Shown here: in pieces, positions 24,677 to 32,997 of the stretch
Layout: the number at the start of each line of letters is the position of its first letter
Position numbering within the stretch: position 1 is the stretch's first letter
Assembly: GCA_965279095.1 (NCBI GenBank)
Contig: CBDIHH010000006.1
Location: 744,001-808,000 of the forward strand
DNA: 64,000 bases
Direction of reading: 5' to 3'
Source of the DNA: CBDIHH01 sp965279095
GTDB lineage: Bacteria; Pseudomonadota; Alphaproteobacteria; Caulobacterales; Caulobacteraceae
Notes under the pieces: generated by a model
Told to the model about the DNA's origin: nothing
Database searches by the model: none
The model's input: the letters and a program-made list of their open reading frames with translations, nothing else
Translations under genes and position numbers: made by a program

Positions 24677-25630
24677 ATGGAACGGGTTGAGAATAGCATG
24701 AAGGTCGCCGGCGTCGATGTCGGCAAGCGTCGCCTTGATGTGTCGGTGCACGGGTTGGAGGGCGACCTTTCGGTGGCCAATACGGCGGCGGGAATCAGCG
24801 AGCTGATTGCCTGGCTGCGGGCGCGGGAGGTGGGCCGCGTCGGTATGGAGGCGACGGGCGGTTACGAGCGGCTGCTGCGCGCGTCGCTTGAGGCGACGGG
24901 CTTGGAGGTCGTGGTGCACCAGCCGATCGAGGTGCGCCGCTTTGCCCAGATGACCCGGCGACGCGCCAAGACCGACAAGCTGGACGCTCGGTTGATCGCG
25001 GCGGCCACGACCCAGGTTGAGGCGGTCAAGGCCGCCCAGGACCCGAGGCTGCTGGAACTGGCGGATATTCTGACCGCCTATGAGCACGCGGCTGATCAGG
25101 CGGCCTGCACGAAGACCTTCCTGGAGCAGGTTACCTCAAAGGCTATCGCCGCCGAAATGCGGACCAAGATCCGCTCGTGGGCGACCCTGAAAGCCAAGCT
25201 GGCCCTTCGTCTGGTGCAAAAGATCAAGGCTCACGCCGATCTGCTTGCCCGCTTCCGGCTGCTCATCTCCCTGCCCGGCGTTGGCCCCATCGTCGCCGCA
25301 ACCTTGGTGGTGCGTATGCCAGAGCTGGGAACCATGAAGCGGGGCCAGGCCGCATCCCTCATCGGCGTTGCTCCCTTCGCCAGAGACTCCGGCCAGTGGC
25401 AAGGGGTGCGCTTCATCACCGGGGGACGCGCAAGGCCCAGGCGAATGCTCTACCTCGCTGCCCTACAGGCCAAGCGCTGGGACCCGAACTTCAAGGCCTT
25501 CGCGGACGGACTGCTCGGCCGCGGCAAGCCCACAAAAGTCGCCATCGTCGCCGTCATGCGAAAGCTAATCGAGACTGCCAACCTAATCCTCGCCAGAGGC
25601 CAGCCATGGCGAAAGGCCGCCGCCGCTTAA
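24677..25630 (+). CDS. IS110 family transposase
   Basis: A 317-residue IS110 transposase, apparently intact. It has the N-terminal RuvC-like DEDD domain: AGVDVGKRRLDVSV (first Asp), GMEATGGYER (Glu) and AKTDKLDARLIA (Asp pair) in the first 130 residues. The C-terminal transposase_20 domain has SLPGVGPIVAATLVVRMPE and GVAPFARDSG, containing the catalytic Ser. It excises and inserts the element using a bridge RNA. I start at the ATG at 24677; MKVAGVDV at 24698 is a shorter alternative. Length matches IS110 transposases of 300-350 residues. Confidence 0.95.
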   Translation: MERVENSMKVAGVDVGKRRLDVSVHGLEGDLSVANTAAGISELIAWLRAREVGRVGMEATGGYERLLRASLEATGLEVVVHQPIEVRRFAQMTRRRAKTDKLDARLIAAATTQVEAVKAAQDPRLLELADILTAYEHAADQAACTKTFLEQVTSKAIAAEMRTKIRSWATLKAKLALRLVQKIKAHADLLARFRLLISLPGVGPIVAATLVVRMPELGTMKRGQAASLIGVAPFARDSGQWQGVRFITGGRARPRRMLYLAALQAKRWDPNFKAFADGLLGRGKPTKVAIVAVMRKLIETANLILARGQPWRKAAAA

Positions 25631-25644
25631 CATGGTTGCTCCGT

Positions 25645-25696
25645 CACCCGGCTCTTCGGCCGGGCGACACCTCCCCCGTTAAGGACGGGGGAGGAT
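25645..25696. repeat. Repeat hairpins just downstream of IS110
   Basis: CCCGGC-TCTTCG-GCCGGG is followed by CCTCCCCCG-TTAAGGA-CGGGGGAGG (25670-25694), two perfect hairpins in 50 bases. The second resembles family B arms seen before the IS110 element and in the glyQS operon. It lies just beyond the 3' end of the radical SAM gene (stop at 25702) and may also serve as its terminator-like structure, although no U-tract follows. Confidence 0.6.
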
Positions 25697-25701
25697 TAGG
25701 C

Positions 25702-26784
25702 TCAGAACAAACTCAGCTGGTCGCCGGCCTTCGGGGGAACCGCGAACAGCGACAGGTCCAGCGGCCGCCGCTCGGCGTCGAGCCCATGGCGCTTGCGAGC
25801 AGCGCGCATGCGGGTCGAGATCAGGTCGGCGATGGGGCCGCCGCCGGTCATGCGCTGGCCCCATTGGGCGTCGTAGTCCTTGCCGCCGCGCATCTGCCGC
25901 ACCAGCGACATCACCCGCGCGGCGCGGTCGGGGCGTTCGGCGGCCAGCCACTCGCGGAACAGGTCCTTGATCTCCAGCGGCAGGCGCAGGACCGTGTAGT
26001 GGGCGCCGCTGACGCCGGCGGCGGCGGCCCGCGCGACGATGGCCTCGATCTCGTGATCGGTGAGGCCGGGGATGATCGGCGCGACGCTGACGAAGGCAGG
26101 AACGCCGGCGGCGGCCAGGCGCGCCAGGGTCTCGATGCGGCGGTCGGGCGTGGCCGCGCGGGGCTCCATGGCCCGGGCCAGCCGACGGTCCAGGGTGGTC
26201 ACCGAGACCACCGCCCGCGCCAGGCCCCGCCGTCCCATGGGCCCGAGGATGTCGAGGTCGCGGGTGATCAGGGCGTTCTTGGTGATGATCGAAATGGGAT
26301 GGTTGAACCGGTCCAGCACCTGCAGCACGGCGCGGGTGATCCCCAAGCCCTTCTCGGCCGGCTGGTAAGGGTCGGTGTTGCCGCCGATGTGAATCGTCTT
26401 GGGACCATAGCCCGGCCGCGACAGTTCGCGCTCCAGCAAGGCCGCGGCGTCGGGCTTGAAGAAGATCCTGCTCTCGAAATCCAGCCCGGGGGACAGGCCC
26501 ATATAGGCGTGGGACGGGCGGGCGTAGCAGTAGATGCAGCCGTGCGAGCAGCCGACGTAGGGATTGATGGAGCGCTCGAAGCCGATGTCGGGGCTGTCGT
26601 TGGTGGTGATGATCTTGCGGGAGGCGACGGCCGTAAGGGTGTCGTCGATCCGCGGCGGCAGGGCTTCCCCGTCTGTCCAGCCGTCGTCGAAGTCCTCGCG
26701 CGCGTGCGCTTCGAATCGGCCGGAGCGGTTGGATCTGGCGCCGCGTCCCCTGACGGCGCCGGCGATAGGGGCGGATGGGCTCAT
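25702..26784 (-). CDS. PA0069 family radical SAM protein (SplB-like)
   Basis: A radical SAM protein of about 360 residues. The Fe-S motif GCSHGCIYCYAR (C-x3-C-x2-C) lies near residue 80, with SINPYVGCSHG before it, as in the PA0069/Rv2578c family. Downstream are IHIGGNTDPYQPAEK and SIITKNALITRD, then a TIM-barrel-like tail with ISVAPIIPGLTDHEIE. Members relate to spore photoproduct lyase and are thought to act on nucleic acid, but their reaction is unproven. Start chosen at 26784 (MSPSAPIAG); an ATG at 26814 would add ten residues. It is divergent from the pentapeptide-repeat gene. Confidence 0.88.
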   Translation of the reverse strand: MSPSAPIAGAVRGRGARSNRSGRFEAHAREDFDDGWTDGEALPPRIDDTLTAVASRKIITTNDSPDIGFERSINPYVGCSHGCIYCYARPSHAYMGLSPGLDFESRIFFKPDAAALLERELSRPGYGPKTIHIGGNTDPYQPAEKGLGITRAVLQVLDRFNHPISIITKNALITRDLDILGPMGRRGLARAVVSVTTLDRRLARAMEPRAATPDRRIETLARLAAAGVPAFVSVAPIIPGLTDHEIEAIVARAAAAGVSGAHYTVLRLPLEIKDLFREWLAAERPDRAARVMSLVRQMRGGKDYDAQWGQRMTGGGPIADLISTRMRAARKRHGLDAERRPLDLSLFAVPPKAGDQLSLF

Positions 26785-26879
26785 CCGTACAGTATCGGCG
26801 CGGCAAGGGAACATAACAAGAACAATTGGCCTGGCGCGCCCATGGACCCTATGGTCCCACGGCGACTCCGGAGCTCGCG

Positions 26880-27515
26880 ATGACGGACACCCTACCGCAG
26901 GCCGGCCCGCCCGACGGCGTGGCCACGCGCGCCCAGGTGGCGGCGGCGCTGAAGGCCCACGGCGGCCCTGTGCACTTCCACGGCTGGGCCCTGGCCGGCG
27001 CGTCGCTCAAGGGGCTCGACCTGGGCGGCTGCGCGTTCTTCGGCTGCCGGGCGGGCGGGGCGGACTTCACCTCCGCCGACCTGACCGAGGCGCGGTTCAA
27101 CGCCTGCGATCTCAACAACACCCTGTGGCGTGGGGCCGGGCTGTCGGCGGCGGCCTTCGTCGACTGCAAGCTCACCGGGGCGGTGATCACCGACGCCCGC
27201 ACCCTGGGGCTGTCGTTCGAGCGCTGCCTGCTGGTGAACGCCCAGCTCAAGGGGCTGTCCTTCCGCCGCACGACCCTCGAAGGCGTCGATTTCGGCGGCG
27301 CCGACCTGGCCAAGGCCGATTTCCGCGAGGCGGTGCTGATCGGCTGCAGCCTGCGCGAGGCCCAGCTCGGCGACGCCCGCTTCGACGGCGCCGACCTGCG
27401 CGGCGCCGACCTCGGCGGCCTGCGGCTGGCCGACGCCACGCGCTTCCGGGGGGCGATCATCTCCAAGGGGCAGGCGGCGCAGCTGCTGGCGGAGCTGGGG
27501 CTGAAGGTGCTGTGA
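26880..27515 (+). CDS. Pentapeptide repeat protein
   Basis: A 211-residue protein built from pentapeptide repeats (consensus A-[DN]-L/F-x-x), for instance GADFTSADLTEARFNACDL at about residues 60-80 and GADLAKADFREAVLIGCSL in the second half. These fold as a right-handed beta helix that can mimic DNA. The chain ends with an alpha helix, KGQAAQLLAELGLKVL. Length is close to the Qnr/MfpA quinolone-resistance proteins (about 183-218 residues), but family identity to Qnr is not shown. It may protect gyrase or have another binding role. ATG at 26880 is preferred to the longer upstream opening, which has no repeats. Confidence 0.9.
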   Translation: MTDTLPQAGPPDGVATRAQVAAALKAHGGPVHFHGWALAGASLKGLDLGGCAFFGCRAGGADFTSADLTEARFNACDLNNTLWRGAGLSAAAFVDCKLTGAVITDARTLGLSFERCLLVNAQLKGLSFRRTTLEGVDFGGADLAKADFREAVLIGCSLREAQLGDARFDGADLRGADLGGLRLADATRFRGAIISKGQAAQLLAELGLKVL

Positions 27516-27551
27516 GTTTGACCTGGGCGGCGGGGCGGCGTTGATGGCGCC

Positions 27552-28073
27552 ATGATCTGCGTGATCCTGCCCACCCTCGACGCCGAGCGGACCCTGGCCC
27601 AGGCGCTTGGCGGACTGACCCGCGCCGCCATCGATGGTCTCGTGCGCCAAGTGGTGGTGGTCGACGGCGGCTCGGGCGACCTCACCGTCGAGATCGCCGA
27701 GGACTCCGGCGCCGCGGTGCTGTCCGCCGCCGCCGATCGCGGCGCGCAGCTGGCCGCCGGGGCCGCCATCAGCCGGGCCCCGTGGCTGATGACCCTCCGC
27801 CAGGACGCCCACCTTCTGCCCGGCTGGGAGACGGTGGTCCTGCGCCACATCGAGGCGGCGCCGGGCAAGGGCGCCTGGTTCGCCCTGGAGGCGCGGGGAC
27901 TGCTGCGCGCCTTGGGCGGCCCCTCGGACGGGGACGCCCTGTTGCTGCCGGCGGACCTCTACCGCCGAACAGGGGGCTTCGCCGCCGGCAGGGCGGAAAA
28001 GGCCCTGGCCGGCCGGACGGGGCGGGGCGGGCTCGTGCGCCTGAGGCCGCCGGTGCTGGATCCTGAGACCTGA
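27552..28073 (+). CDS. Short glycosyltransferase (GT2-like)
   Basis: A 173-residue GT-A-fold protein with a family 2 start: ICVILPTLDAERTL, VVVDGGSGD (D-x-D-like metal area) and RGAQLAAGAAISRAPWLMTL. It ends soon after PADLYRRTGGF, so the catalytic domain is short. It resembles the rSAM/selenodomain-associated transferase 2 group, as does the GT at 63622. Role and acceptor are unknown. It converges with the UDG gene; their stops are five bases apart. Confidence 0.8.
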   Translation: MICVILPTLDAERTLAQALGGLTRAAIDGLVRQVVVVDGGSGDLTVEIAEDSGAAVLSAAADRGAQLAAGAAISRAPWLMTLRQDAHLLPGWETVVLRHIEAAPGKGAWFALEARGLLRALGGPSDGDALLLPADLYRRTGGFAAGRAEKALAGRTGRGGLVRLRPPVLDPET

Positions 28074-28077
28074 GCGA

Positions 28078-28902
28078 TCAGTCCGGACGGGCGGGGCGGT
28101 CCAGACGCTCGGTCAGGGTCAGCAGGTCGGCCCAGGCGCGCTTCTTGGCCGCCGGCTGCCGCAGCAGGAAGGCGGGGTGCAGGGTCGGCAGGGCGGGGAG
28201 GGTCAGGCTCTCGTCGGCCGCGGTCCAGTCGAACCAACGGCCGCGCATGGCCAGGATGCCCTCGTCGCGCTTCAGCAGGCTCTTGGCCGCCGCGCCCCCC
28301 GACAGCAGCAGCATCTTGGGCCCTGCCAGCTGGATGGCGCGCTCGACGAAGGGGGCGCAGGCCATCTGCTCGGCCGGCGTCGGCGTGCGGTTGCCGGGCG
28401 GGCGCCAGAACACGGTGTTGGTGATCAACACCCGGCCGTCCAGCCCCGCGGCCGCCAGCATCCGGTCGAGCAGCTTGCCGGCGCGGCCGACGAAGGGCGC
28501 CCCCTGGACGTCCTCCTCGCCGCCGGGCGCCTCGCCGATGATCATCACCGGGGCGTCCTCGGCCCCCCGCCAGGTCACCGCCTGCCGCGCGCCCTCGAAC
28601 TTCAGCCCGCAGCCATCGAAGGCGGCGATGACTTCCGCCAGGGCCGCCAGATCCTGCGCGCCGGAGGCCAGGCGGCCGGCTTCGGCGATGGCGGCCTCCA
28701 GCTGCGGCGCGGGCAAGCCGGCAGCGGGGGCGACGGCGGGGGCAGGGGCGGGGCGCACGGCCGCGGGCGCGGCGCGCAGGGGGCGCGGCGGCGCGGCCAG
28801 TCGGTCCACCGGCGCGTCGAGCAGACAGGTGTCGACCCCCGCGGCCGCCCAGAAGGCGAGCAGGCTTTCGACGGCGCGGAGATCGGCGGTTGAAACGGTC
28901 AC
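28078..28902 (-). CDS. Uracil-DNA glycosylase, family 4-like, without full Fe-S ligand set
   Basis: A 274-residue family 4-type UDG that removes uracil from DNA. Motif A reads GEAPGGEEDVQGAPFVGRAGK and the C-terminal motif has LHPAFLLR, both diagnostic. Classic family 4 enzymes use four Cys for a [4Fe-4S] cluster: C-x2-C before the motif and C...C after it. Here the first pair is reduced to a single Cys (DGCGLK), and the site after NTVF is Trp (NTVFWRPPGNRTP) with one Cys (MACAPF). Only two of four ligands are seen. Start is a GTG (28902), judged from the coding start; an Ala/Pro-rich linker (residues about 50-80) follows the N-terminus. Confidence 0.88.
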   Translation of the reverse strand: MTVSTADLRAVESLLAFWAAAGVDTCLLDAPVDRLAAPPRPLRAAPAAVRPAPAPAVAPAAGLPAPQLEAAIAEAGRLASGAQDLAALAEVIAAFDGCGLKFEGARQAVTWRGAEDAPVMIIGEAPGGEEDVQGAPFVGRAGKLLDRMLAAAGLDGRVLITNTVFWRPPGNRTPTPAEQMACAPFVERAIQLAGPKMLLLSGGAAAKSLLKRDEGILAMRGRWFDWTAADESLTLPALPTLHPAFLLRQPAAKKRAWADLLTLTERLDRPARPD

Positions 28903-28995
28903 GATGACTTGTAGTAAAGCGGGGACTTGCCGCGTGTCCGACAGCTTCCGATAAGTCGGGCCGCCGATCAACGCCGGAACGCAGATGGAGGGCTC

Positions 28996-30684
28996 ATGCC
29001 CGAAGATAACGCCGCCGACGCCATGGAACGCGAGTCCATGGAATACGACGTGGTCATCGTCGGGGCGGGTCCGTCCGGGCTGGCGGCCGCCATCCGGCTG
29101 AAGCAGCGCGCCGAGGCGGCCGGGGCCGAGGTCTCGGTGGCCGTGCTGGAGAAGGGCTCGGAGGTCGGGGCGCACATCCTGTCCGGGGCGGTGATCGACC
29201 CCAAGGGCCTGGCCGAGCTGTTCCCCGACTGGAAGGCGCGCGGCGCGCCCCTGGACACCCCGGTGACCAAGGACCGCTACCTGGTCCTCGGGGCCAGCGG
29301 CCAGCTCGACATCTCCCTGGCTCCCAAGCCGCCGAACCTGTCCAACCACGGCTGTTACGTGGGCTCCCTGGCCAACCTCTGCCGCTGGCTGGGCGAGCAG
29401 GCCGAGGCGCTGGGGGTCGAGGTCTATCCCGGCATGGCCGCCTCAGAGGTCGTGTATGGCGAGGACGGCGCGGCCCAGGGCGTGGTCGCCGGGGTATTCG
29501 GCATCGCCAAGTCCGGCGAGCGCACCGCCGACTACCAGCCGGGGCTGGAACTGCGGGCCAAATACCTGCTGGTGGCCGAGGGCGTGCGTGGCTCCCTGGC
29601 CAAGGACATCCAGGCGCGGTTCAACCTGTGCGACGGCGCCAGCCCGCAGAAATTCGGCATCGGCATCAAGGAGCTGTGGCAGGTCCCCGCCGACAAGCAC
29701 CAGCCCGGCCTGGTGCAGCATACCTTCGGCTGGCCCCTGGGCGGCAAGACTGGCGGCGGCTCCTTCCTCTACCATTTCGGCGACCGCTATGTGTCGGTGG
29801 GCCTGGTGGTGCACCTGAACTACGCCAACCCCTACCTGTCGCCCTTCGACGAGTTCCAGAAGCTCAAGCACCATCCGGCGGTGGCCGAGCACCTGGAGGG
29901 GGCCACCCGGGTCGCCTACGGGGCGCGGGCGATCAGCGAGGGCGGCTACCAGTCGGTGCCCAAGCTGGCCTTCCCCGGCGGGGCGATCATCGGCGACAGC
30001 GCCGGCTTCGTGAACCTGCCGCGCATCAAGGGCAGCCACAACGCCATCAAGAGCGGCCTGATGGCCGCCGAGGCCGCCTTCGACGCGGTCCAGGCCGGCC
30101 GCTCGGGCGACCTGTTGACCGCCTACCAGGACGCCTACGACGCCTCGTGGGTGAAGCAGGATCTGAAACTCGTCCGCAACGTGAAGCCCCTGTGGACCAA
30201 GTTCGGCACCCTGGGCGCCGTGATCCTCGGCGGCGTGGACATGTGGATCACCTACCTGACCCGCGGCTTCTCCATCTTCGGCACGATGAAGCACCTGAAG
30301 ACCGACGCGGCCTCCACCGGCCTGGCGAAGGACTACAAGGAGATCAAATATCCCAAGCCCGACGGGGTGCTGTCGTTCGACAAGCTCTCGTCGGTCTATC
30401 TGTCGGCCACCAACCACGCCGAGGACCAGCCCAGCCACCTGAAGCTGAAGGACCCGTCGGTCCCTATCGCCGTCAACCTGCCGCTCTATGGCGAGCCGGC
30501 CCGGCTCTACTGCCCGGCGGCGGTTTATGAGGTGGTCTACAACGCCGAGGGCGGCGATCCGCGGTTCGTCATCAACGCCCAGAACTGCGTCCACTGCAAA
30601 ACCTGCGACATCAAGGACCCGTCGCAGAACATCGTCTGGACGACGCCGGAGGGGGGCGGGGGCCCCAACTACCCGAACATGTAG
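28996..30684 (+). CDS. Electron transfer flavoprotein-ubiquinone oxidoreductase
   Basis: A 562-residue ETF-QO, which passes electrons from ETF (from acyl-CoA dehydrogenases) to ubiquinone at the membrane. The N-terminal FAD site is VVIVGAGPSGLAAAIRL (G-x-G-x2-G) near residue 20. A central LPRIKGSHNAIKSGLMAAE segment and the C-terminal ferredoxin-type domain (CPAAVYE..., NCVHCKTCDIKDPSQNIVWT), with its four Cys, complete the family layout. Length equals the usual 550-560 residues. ATG at 28996 follows a GGAG Shine-Dalgarno eight bases upstream. It links to fatty-acid and amino-acid catabolism such as the dehydrogenase at 1331. Confidence 0.97.
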   Translation: MPEDNAADAMERESMEYDVVIVGAGPSGLAAAIRLKQRAEAAGAEVSVAVLEKGSEVGAHILSGAVIDPKGLAELFPDWKARGAPLDTPVTKDRYLVLGASGQLDISLAPKPPNLSNHGCYVGSLANLCRWLGEQAEALGVEVYPGMAASEVVYGEDGAAQGVVAGVFGIAKSGERTADYQPGLELRAKYLLVAEGVRGSLAKDIQARFNLCDGASPQKFGIGIKELWQVPADKHQPGLVQHTFGWPLGGKTGGGSFLYHFGDRYVSVGLVVHLNYANPYLSPFDEFQKLKHHPAVAEHLEGATRVAYGARAISEGGYQSVPKLAFPGGAIIGDSAGFVNLPRIKGSHNAIKSGLMAAEAAFDAVQAGRSGDLLTAYQDAYDASWVKQDLKLVRNVKPLWTKFGTLGAVILGGVDMWITYLTRGFSIFGTMKHLKTDAASTGLAKDYKEIKYPKPDGVLSFDKLSSVYLSATNHAEDQPSHLKLKDPSVPIAVNLPLYGEPARLYCPAAVYEVVYNAEGGDPRFVINAQNCVHCKTCDIKDPSQNIVWTTPEGGGGPNYPNM

Positions 30685-30741
30685 CAACCTCGGGGGCGGT
30701 CGGCGGTTGAGAGTCCTGGGCCCCTTATCCAGGACATCGCC

Positions 30742-31230
30742 ATGAAAAGGCTGCTGATCGTCTCCCTCGCCGCCGCCGGCCTCGCCGCCTGCGCCACGCC
30801 CACCGTGTTCGCCCCTGCCGCGCCCACGGCCAGCGCCTCCGGGTTCTGGGACAGTCGGATCGAGGATAACCGGTTCCGGGTGTCCTATCGCGGCGGGTCG
30901 GGCGCCCCCGCGACCCAGGTGCAGGACTACGCCCTGCTGCACGCCGCCGACCTGGCGGTGGCCAACGGCTTCGACTGGTTCCAGGTGATCGGCCGGTATG
31001 GCGAGGCGACGGCGCCCAATAGCGGCTCCAGCCTGTCGGTGGGCGGCGGATCCAGCAGCTACGGCCGCCACAGCGGCTCCAGCCTCGGCCTCGGCGTCAC
31101 CGTGCCCCTCGGCGGCGGGCCGCAGCTGACCGAGACCCTGGAAGTGCTGATGGGCAAGGGCGCCCGGCCGCCCGGCCCCACGGCCTACGACGCCCGTGAG
31201 GTGCAGAAGTCCCTGCGCACGCGGGCCTAG
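30742..31230 (+). CDS. CC0125/CC1285-like lipoprotein
   Basis: A 162-residue lipoprotein. The signal peptide ends in the lipobox LAAC (about residue 17), so the mature protein is acylated and anchored in the envelope. After a Pro/Ala spacer the chain has DNRFRVSYRGGSGAPATQVQDYALLHAADLAV, which resembles the CC0125/CC1285 family of caulobacters. A Gly/Ser-rich stretch (GGGSSSYGRHSGSS) lies in the middle. Function unknown. Confidence 0.8.
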   Translation: MKRLLIVSLAAAGLAACATPTVFAPAAPTASASGFWDSRIEDNRFRVSYRGGSGAPATQVQDYALLHAADLAVANGFDWFQVIGRYGEATAPNSGSSLSVGGGSSSYGRHSGSSLGLGVTVPLGGGPQLTETLEVLMGKGARPPGPTAYDAREVQKSLRTRA

Positions 31231-31281
31231 CCGCCCGCGCCGCACTTGAATGCCTGGGCGAAAACGCCGACCTTGACCGGC

Positions 31282-32997
31282 ATGTGTAGAACCGCCGCCT
31301 ACCTGGCCGTCGCCAGCGCCCTTGTCCTCGCCGGCTGCGCCTCGACGGCGTCTCCAGGCGCGCCGCAGGCCGCGGTCGCGGAGCCCCGGCCCGACGGCTC
31401 GGCCTACGGCCTGTTCCTGGCGGGCAAGGCGGCGAGCAACGCCGGCCAGCACCGCGACGCCACCGCCTATTTCAGCCAGTCCGCGCGGGCCTCCGGCAGC
31501 GCCGAGGTGCGCGAGAACGCCTTCATCTCGGCGGTGCTGGCGGGCGACATGGCCCGCGCGGCTCAGCTCAACCCCCCGGCCGCCTCCGCCTCGCCCGGCG
31601 CCGTGCGCCTGGGCCGGCTGGTGACGGCGGTAGAGGCGTTGGCCGATGGGCGCGGCAAGGCGGCCTATGCGGCCCTGTCCGGCGAGCCGGTCGGCTTCCC
31701 CCACCGGGCCGCGGGGGCCCTGCTCAAACCCTGGGCCGCCGCCGCGGCCGGGGACATGGCCGCGGCCACGGCCGAGCCCGAGTTGAAATCCGATCGTCTC
31801 GCTTACGCCCTCGGCTCGCTCAGCCGGGCGCAGCTGCTGGAAAAGGCCGGGCGGTTCGCCGAGGCCGAGGATGTGCTCAAGGCCATGTCGTCGGAAGACG
31901 CCATGGGCAGCATCTTCCTGGAGGCGCACGGCCTGTTCCTGGAGCGCCGGGGGCGGCAGGCCGAGGCCATCGCCTTGTATGACGCGGCCCTGGCGAGCGC
32001 GCCCGACGACGCCTCGCTGACGGCCGCCCGGGCCCGAGCCAAGTCCAAGGGCGCGCCCGAGGCCCTGCCGAGCCCGCGCGCGGGGGCGGCGGAGGCCATG
32101 GTCGGCGCGGCGGCGGCGGCCTCGCTAGTGAAGCAGTCCGACCTGGCCATGGTCTATCTGCGCCTGGCCCTGCGGCTCGATCCCAAGAACGACGAGGCGT
32201 GGATGATGCTGGGCGACGCCCTGCTGGCGGCCGAGGACGCCGAGGGGGCGCGCGACGCCTACGGCCGGGTGAACGCCGGCTCGGCGATGTTCGTCCCGGC
32301 GCGCACCCGCACCGTCTGGTCCCTGTCCGGCGACAAGGAGCGACCCCAGGCCCTGGCCATGGCCCGCGAGACAGTGCGGCTGGCGCCCGGCAGCGTGCTC
32401 GCCGGCACGACCCTGGCCGACGTCCTGCGGGCTGACAAGCAGTATGCGGAATCCGCCGAGGTCATGGATGGGGTCATCGGCGCGGCGGGCAAGTCGGCGG
32501 ACTGGCGGCTCTACTACCTGCGGGCCCTGGCCCTGGACAAGGCCGGTCGCTGGAGCGAGGCCGAGCGTGACCTGAAGGCCGGATTGGCGCTGAAGCCGGA
32601 CGAGGCGGAGATCCTCAACTACCTCGGCTATACCTGGATCGTCCGCGGGGAGCGGCTTGAGGAGGCCTTGGGCATGGTCCGCAAGGCCGTGGACGCCGAG
32701 CCCAACTCCGGCGCGGTCGTCGACAGCCTGGGCTGGGCCTACTACAGCCTCGGCCAGTATGGCGAGGCCGTGACGCAGCTGGAGCGGGCCTCGCAACTGG
32801 AGCCGTCGGATCCGGAGATCAACACCCATCTCGGCGATGCCTACTGGCGTATCGGCCGCCGGGTGGAGGCGCAGTTCCAGTGGCGCAAGGTGCTGGCCAC
32901 CATGTCGCCTGAGCCCGAACTCAAGGCGGGCCTCGAGGAGCGGCTGAAGACCGGGCTGCAGGCGGCGCCCAAGCCCGCCAAGGTCGCCGCGCGTTGA
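31282..32997 (+). CDS. TPR-repeat lipoprotein
   Basis: A 571-residue protein with a lipoprotein signal peptide (VLAGCAS, lipid Cys near residue 20) and many tetratricopeptide repeats across its length. Clear repeats include RLALRLDPKNDEAWMMLGD and WAYYSLGQYGEAVTQLER, whose helices bind partner proteins. Related TPR lipoproteins work in cell-envelope assembly or lipid transport. It ends with a TGA that overlaps the ispE start by the TTGA arrangement at 32994-32997, so ispE is probably translationally coupled to it. Start at the ATG at 31282. Confidence 0.88.
   Translation: MCRTAAYLAVASALVLAGCASTASPGAPQAAVAEPRPDGSAYGLFLAGKAASNAGQHRDATAYFSQSARASGSAEVRENAFISAVLAGDMARAAQLNPPAASASPGAVRLGRLVTAVEALADGRGKAAYAALSGEPVGFPHRAAGALLKPWAAAAAGDMAAATAEPELKSDRLAYALGSLSRAQLLEKAGRFAEAEDVLKAMSSEDAMGSIFLEAHGLFLERRGRQAEAIALYDAALASAPDDASLTAARARAKSKGAPEALPSPRAGAAEAMVGAAAAASLVKQSDLAMVYLRLALRLDPKNDEAWMMLGDALLAAEDAEGARDAYGRVNAGSAMFVPARTRTVWSLSGDKERPQALAMARETVRLAPGSVLAGTTLADVLRADKQYAESAEVMDGVIGAAGKSADWRLYYLRALALDKAGRWSEAERDLKAGLALKPDEAEILNYLGYTWIVRGERLEEALGMVRKAVDAEPNSGAVVDSLGWAYYSLGQYGEAVTQLERASQLEPSDPEINTHLGDAYWRIGRRVEAQFQWRKVLATMSPEPELKAGLEERLKTGLQAAPKPAKVAAR

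Larger units (their letters stand above)
24413..25640 (+). mobile_element. IS110-family insertion sequence (ends not resolved)
   Basis: An element with one intact transposase (24677-25630), a noncoding 5' region with a strong hairpin, and no clear long terminal inverted repeats, as expected for IS110. It is flanked by two halves that resemble one intergenic repeat family (24346-24412 and 25645-25696), as IS110 elements often target palindromic repeats. The exact ends and the core dinucleotide could not be defined by eye, so coordinates are approximate outer limits. Confidence 0.6.

Noticed and set aside
29443..31929. A long minus-strand frame opposite ETF-QO and the lipoproteins
   Set aside because: Antisense of three real genes with low-complexity Gly/Arg/His composition.
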